DNA of 64,000 nt, taken from an uncultured Bacillota bacterium. GTDB taxonomy: Bacteria; Bacillota; Clostridia; Christensenellales; Borkfalkiaceae. The stretch is from the NCBI GenBank assembly GCA_949297575.1, contig CASFTB010000003.1:45266-109265 (forward strand), read 5' to 3'. Made by a program: the position numbers and the translations under genes. Shown in pieces: positions 60,130 to 64,000 of this stretch; the stretch's first letter is position 1; every line of letters begins with the position of its first letter. A model generated the notes under the pieces. That model was not told where the DNA came from. It saw only the letters and a program-made list of their open reading frames with translations, and did no database searches.

Positions 60130-62067
60130 ATGAAGAAGACACCGAAGGGGCAAATGCGCGACAGAGAGTATCTGCGGCTGCTCTCGCAGAAGTATCCGAC
60201 GCTGCAGGCGGCGGCGACGGAGATGATCAATTTAGAGGCGATCCTGCGCCTTCCCAAGGGCACGGAGCACTTCATGAGCGACCTGCACGGGGAGTATGAG
60301 GCGTTCTGCCACATCATGAACAACTGCTCGGGCGTCATCCGCGAAAAGGTCGAGCGGCTGTACGGGCAGACCATGACCAAGCGCGAGCGCGACGAGCTTG
60401 CGACGCTCATCTACTATCCGTCCGCCATTATCGCGGAAAAAAAGGCGCGCGGCAGTGCGGGCAGAGATTGGTATCTTATGCAGCTGCACCGCCTCGTCGA
60501 AGTCTGCCGCACCATCGCTTCAAAATATTCGCGCAGCAAGGTGCGCGAGGCGCTGCCGCGGTACTTCGACTATATCATCGATGAACTCATCAACATGGAC
60601 CGCGACGACTTCGACAAGGAGGCGTATTACGGAGAGATCTTTGCCTCCATCATCGAGCTGGGCAGGTCGGAAGCTTTTATCGTCGCCATCACCGACCTCA
60701 TCAAGCGGCTCGCGGCGGACAGGCTGCACATCGTCGGGGATATCTATGACCGGGGCGAAAACCCCGATAAGATCATGGACCTGCTCATCGCGCATCACAA
60801 TGCGGACGTGCAGTGGGGAAACCACGATATACAGTGGATGGGCGCGCACATGGGCAACGAGGCGAGCATCCTCGGCGTCGTCGAGCTCTCCCTCAAATAC
60901 GGAAACGCGGACCTGCTCGAGGAAGGGTACGGCATTTCCTTACGCAAACTTTCCACCTATGCGGAGGGGGCAGTGGAGTACGACGCGCGCTTTTTGCCCG
61001 CAGGCACGGATCCCGCGGCGGCGGGCGAAGAGGAGAAGCGCACGGCGCGCATGCGCAAGGCCGCCTTTCTCATGCAGCGCAAGGCGGAGGGGGCGATCAT
61101 TGACCGCCGCCCCGAATACGGGATGCAGGAGCGCAACATCCTGCGGCGCATCGACTTTGAGAGCGGCACCTTCTGCGGGGAAAAGCTGATCGGTGCCGAC
61201 TTCCCCGGGGTCGACCCGGAGCATCCTCTCCGCTTTTCGCCGGAGGAAAGGGGGGTCATCGACGCGCTCAAGCGCTCCTTCCGCGCGAGCGAAAAGCTCT
61301 CGCGGCACGTCGACTTTCTCATGCGACGCGGTTCCGCCTACAAGATCTGCAACGGAAACCTGATCTTCCACGGCTGCATCCCGCTCGAGCCGGACGGTGC
61401 GTATATGGAATTTTGCGGCAGAAAGGGCAGGGCGCTGCTCGACCATTGCGAGCGCGTCGTGCGCCGCGCATATGCCGCGTTCCGGCGGGGCGGGGAGGAC
61501 GAAGAGGCGCTCGACTTCTTCTTTTATCTCTGGTGCGGCAGGTGCTCTCCGCTGTACGGCAGAGAAAAGATCACGACCTTCGAGCGGTTGTACATCGCCG
61601 ACCCCGCTTTTCACAAAGAGCAGGACAACAGTTATTATATCTATTGCAAGCGGCGCGATTTTTGCGAGCGCGTCCTGCGCGACTTCGGCATTGCGGGGAA
61701 ATACAGCCACATCGTCAACGGGCACGTCCCCGTCCGCACCAAACTCGGCGAACATCCCGTCAAGGCGGACGGCAAGCTCATCGTCATAGACGGCGGCTTC
61801 TGCAAGGCATACCACGAAAAGACGGGCATCGCGGGCTATACGCTCATTTATAGTTCGCACGGCTTGCGTCTGTGCGCGCATGAACCCTTCGACAGCATCG
61901 AGAGGGCGATCGAAGAGCGGAAAGACATCCATTCCGAAGTCACCGTATTCGAGGCGAGGCAGAACCGCCTGCTCGTCCGCGATACGGACGAGGGGAAGGA
62001 GCTCGAAGAGCAGCTCGAAGGTCTGCGCTTTCTGCTTGCAAATTACGAGGAAAAAAACGACGGATGA
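60130..62067 (+). CDS. fbp: Class III fructose-1,6-bisphosphatase
   Basis: This enzyme dephosphorylates fructose-1,6-bisphosphate in gluconeogenesis. The 645-residue length and sequence match the Firmicutes-specific class III. Metallophosphatase motifs are visible: FMSDLHGEYEAFCHIM (metal-binding Asp and His), HIVGDIYDRGENPDKIMDLL, WGNHDIQWMG, and later INGHVPVRTKLGEHPVKADGKLIVIDGGF. The start at ATG 60130 has GGAG a few bases upstream; the longer open frame is rejected. It is monocistronic with a promoter and a strong terminator. Confidence 0.96.
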   Translation: MKKTPKGQMRDREYLRLLSQKYPTLQAAATEMINLEAILRLPKGTEHFMSDLHGEYEAFCHIMNNCSGVIREKVERLYGQTMTKRERDELATLIYYPSAIIAEKKARGSAGRDWYLMQLHRLVEVCRTIASKYSRSKVREALPRYFDYIIDELINMDRDDFDKEAYYGEIFASIIELGRSEAFIVAITDLIKRLAADRLHIVGDIYDRGENPDKIMDLLIAHHNADVQWGNHDIQWMGAHMGNEASILGVVELSLKYGNADLLEEGYGISLRKLSTYAEGAVEYDARFLPAGTDPAAAGEEEKRTARMRKAAFLMQRKAEGAIIDRRPEYGMQERNILRRIDFESGTFCGEKLIGADFPGVDPEHPLRFSPEERGVIDALKRSFRASEKLSRHVDFLMRRGSAYKICNGNLIFHGCIPLEPDGAYMEFCGRKGRALLDHCERVVRRAYAAFRRGGEDEEALDFFFYLWCGRCSPLYGREKITTFERLYIADPAFHKEQDNSYYIYCKRRDFCERVLRDFGIAGKYSHIVNGHVPVRTKLGEHPVKADGKLIVIDGGFCKAYHEKTGIAGYTLIYSSHGLRLCAHEPFDSIERAIEERKDIHSEVTVFEARQNRLLVRDTDEGKELEEQLEGLRFLLANYEEKNDG

Positions 62068-62087
62068 ACAACCGCCGCAAAAAGAAG

Positions 62088-62112
62088 GCAGCACGGCAGT
62101 GCTGCTTTTTTT
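62088..62112 (+). terminator. Terminator of fbp
   Basis: GCAGCAC (62088-62094) pairs with GTGCTGC (62099-62105), followed by seven T, nested in an outer CCGC-AAAAA / TTTTTT-GCGG pairing. Confidence 0.9.
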
Positions 62113-62195
62113 GCGGCATTTTTCCACCGCGGACGGCTGCGCTGCCGCTCGCAGAGAGGTGTTGTAATAGTTTGTCATATTTTTCTATGATTCAT

Positions 62196-62224
62196 TTGAC
62201 ATTTTAGCCGTGAATAACTATAAT
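62196..62224 (+). promoter_or_regulatory. Promoter of the terminal lipoprotein-like gene
   Basis: Consensus TTGACA (62196-62201) and TATAAT (62219-62224) with a 17-base spacer. Confidence 0.85.
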
Positions 62225-62269
62225 AAGAGTGTAACAAAAAACCATGACATTTCCTTTCGGACGGTATAC

Positions 62270-64000
62270 ATGAGCAAGATCGGATCGGCAAGAAAAAAGT
62301 GGATCGTTTTTGCGGTCGCGCTCCTTATGGTCGTGAGCCTGGGGCTGACCGTCTTTTTTGCGTGCAGCGGCGGCGGAGAAGAGCCCCCGAAGGGGGGAGA
62401 CGCGCCCTCTTCGGGGGAGAGCTTCAGCCTCTTGCCCCCGACGGACGGCTCCCTGCCCGAAGAGCACACGGCGTATGACAATCTCGGCTATATTGTCGGC
62501 AGGTTGGCGCAGCGCAGCTATTATCATGTGGACAGCGTCTCCACCGCTGAGGCGACGGCGCTTTTCGGCATCAAGGTGACACAGAACGTCACGGGTACCA
62601 AGGACTATAAAGACGGTGTGCTCATCGTCTCCTCCGTCAGCGTCGCGGGCTCCTCCTTTGCCCCCTCCAAGGCGTTGCAGCGCTTTATCGGCGAAGACAA
62701 GGCGGTCGTCCGCACGGCGGCGTCTGACAACAAGGCGGACTGGAACGGCGCGCAGACGGAATGGGCGGAAGGAGACCCCGCCGAGATCCTCTCGCGCGAG
62801 GATTACGTCTCCCGCTACGGCCTGTGGCCGACGGAATTTTCCGATTATATTCTCAGAGAGGACACCATCCTCTCTTTCGGCGATGTCGTGCGGGAAGGGG
62901 ATTCCTATGTCCTGACCCTCTCGCTCGATCCGCAGGCATCGACCTTCTATTACCGCAATCAGATGGTGACGATGGGGGATCTCGACGAGCCGCCCGTCTT
63001 TTCCTCTGTGGAAATGACCATCCGCTACCGGGCCGACTGGTCCGTGACGGAGATGCAGATCGCCGAAAGCTATACCTCCAAAAAGGGATTCAGCGCGAGC
63101 GTTGAGGGCAGCACCGCCGTGACGTTCTCCTACGATGAGGCAGACGTCGACGTCTCCGATTATGAGGGATATTTTATTGACTACGCGCAGGCGGAAACGA
63201 CGGACGCGGCGGAAGAGGAGCGCACTGCGGACTATTACATAACGACCGGGCTCGCGCCGCTCCTCTCGAACGAGCGCTCGGCCTTTTCTTTGGAGGCATA
63301 CATAGGGGATAAGACGTTGGCGGGGACGGCCGTACTCTCGGCAGAGGGGGGCGCGCCCCACTCTATCGCGCTCTGCGTAGGCGAAGTGCAGGCGCTTTTC
63401 GATCTGCGCGAGGGCGATATCTATTTGCAGTATCGTGATTTTCTCGGCAGAGCGGCGCTGACCGATCTCATGAGCCTTTTCGGTGCGGAGGGCTCCTTTT
63501 CGGCGGACGGCCTGATGCCCGCGCTGGAAGAAATGCTCGCGGAAGGGACGGTCGTGCAGGACGGAGCAAATGTCGCCATTCATGTACAGCTTTCACTCGG
63601 CGAGGCCGTCGTCCCGCTCACGTTCGGGTTCACCGAAACGGAGGGCGGCGTCTCGTGGACGTACATAGACGTCGCCGCCGAATTGGCGGGGATGTCGTTC
63701 GGCGCGCATATCGTGCCCGCCCCGGCAGACACCGCTTTCCCTTCGATCGATACAGGAAAGGCGGAAGACCTCATGCCCGTCGTGCGCAGCATTCTCTCTC
63801 TTGTGCAGGGAGGGAGGTTTTCTGCCTCCTTTGAATATGCGGGCGAAGGCTTAGCGGTCAATGGCGAAGTCATTATCGACGCGTTGCGGGGCAGCGCAGC
63901 AGGCATGCTGGAAGTGTCCGTGGCAGAGACGAAGGTGAAGGCATCGTTTGCGCTCGCTGGCGGCGAAGTGTGGCTGCAAGCGGGCGGTGTGAAAGTGCGC
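62270..64000 (+). CDS. Putative lipoprotein of unknown function, truncated at the window end
   Basis: The frame opens at ATG 62270 and stays open to the last base (577 codons), so the gene continues beyond the window. The N-terminus has basic residues (SARKKW), a hydrophobic core (IVFAVALLMVVSLGLTVFF) and an A-C at 31-32 followed by SGGG. This looks like a lipoprotein signal peptide, although the -3 position is Phe instead of the usual Leu, Val or Ile. The mature part is rich in Asp, Glu, Ser, Thr, Gly and Val, with alternating beta-type segments and no recognised domain. Likely a membrane-anchored extracellular protein. The Shine-Dalgarno site before the ATG is weak. Confidence 0.75.
   Translation, partial: MSKIGSARKKWIVFAVALLMVVSLGLTVFFACSGGGEEPPKGGDAPSSGESFSLLPPTDGSLPEEHTAYDNLGYIVGRLAQRSYYHVDSVSTAEATALFGIKVTQNVTGTKDYKDGVLIVSSVSVAGSSFAPSKALQRFIGEDKAVVRTAASDNKADWNGAQTEWAEGDPAEILSREDYVSRYGLWPTEFSDYILREDTILSFGDVVREGDSYVLTLSLDPQASTFYYRNQMVTMGDLDEPPVFSSVEMTIRYRADWSVTEMQIAESYTSKKGFSASVEGSTAVTFSYDEADVDVSDYEGYFIDYAQAETTDAAEEERTADYYITTGLAPLLSNERSAFSLEAYIGDKTLAGTAVLSAEGGAPHSIALCVGEVQALFDLREGDIYLQYRDFLGRAALTDLMSLFGAEGSFSADGLMPALEEMLAEGTVVQDGANVAIHVQLSLGEAVVPLTFGFTETEGGVSWTYIDVAAELAGMSFGAHIVPAPADTAFPSIDTGKAEDLMPVVRSILSLVQGGRFSASFEYAGEGLAVNGEVIIDALRGSAAGMLEVSVAETKVKASFALAGGEVWLQAGGVKVR

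Overview
The window is a GC-rich chromosomal segment (roughly 60% G+C by eye, not computed) from an anaerobic, spore-forming member of the class Clostridia. The indicators are a SCIFF peptide with its radical SAM maturase, an uninterrupted pro-sigma-K gene, McsA/McsB/ClpC, class III (Firmicutes-type) fructose-1,6-bisphosphatase, HemZ, and a rubrerythrin / flavin reductase-rubredoxin oxidative-stress cluster. I cannot name the genus. There is no rRNA, transposase, integrase, CRISPR array or clear prophage; one tRNA gene (Leu) is present.

Layout. 1-8308: 3' part of dinB, a zinc-ribbon membrane protein, an amidohydrolase, a very large fused ABC transporter on the minus strand, and a NatAB-like ABC exporter. 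8415-9797: argH alone on the minus strand. 10003-28211: a long mostly co-directional block, ruvC-ruvA-ruvB-queA-esterase-tgt-yajC-TIGR04086-scfA-scfB-gamma carbonic anhydrase-secD-secF-recJ-rel-MBL hydrolase-hemZ. This is the clostridial recombination / tRNA-queuosine / Sec / stringent-response neighbourhood, with an esterase and a carbonic-anhydrase-like gene inserted. It is followed by rpsO-pnp. 30892-32999: a small autoregulated-looking XRE repressor locus and a minus-strand Fur-family regulator / rubrerythrin / flavin reductase-rubredoxin cluster with a Fur/PerR-type box. 33079-38385: ATC-hydrolase-family protein, fba, M29 aminopeptidase, gapA, GNAT acetyltransferase, a cysteine-rich 86-residue protein and tRNA-Leu. 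38571-41749: DUF4422-GT8 glycosyltransferase, CDP-glucose 4,6-dehydratase-like enzyme and DUF378 protein. 41857-46202: MacB/FtsX-type ABC transporter followed by MarR- and DtxR-type regulators. 46395-51878: sigK, then mcsA-mcsB-clpC (without ctsR) and hpf. 52223-55688: GH3 glycosidase and GT2 glycosyltransferase. 55725-57718 (minus): a radical SAM / TIGR03915 pair predicted to act in DNA repair, behind a LexA-like box. 57893-60015: two-component system. 60130-62067: fbp. 62270 to the window end: a truncated, probably lipid-anchored protein of unknown function.

Functional links. fba, gapA and fbp supply glycolytic/gluconeogenic steps. The Fur-family regulator, rubrerythrin and flavin reductase-rubredoxin fit peroxide/oxygen or nitric-oxide defence. 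dinB, ruvABC, recJ and the LexA-linked radical SAM pair are DNA repair functions. YajC, SecD and SecF are the accessory Sec complex, here with a divergent SecD. McsAB-ClpC is the phosphoarginine proteolysis pathway.

The least explained features are regulatory or small: a repressor with two matching operators beside a promoter that drives only a nine-codon ORF and a terminator; Shine-Dalgarno sites buried in hairpins before two small membrane-protein genes; a palindromic ATGCGTGRCATA element before queA, hemZ and sigK; and the cysteine-rich small protein. All coordinates, motifs and starts were read by eye. Family names come from recognised motifs, not database searches.
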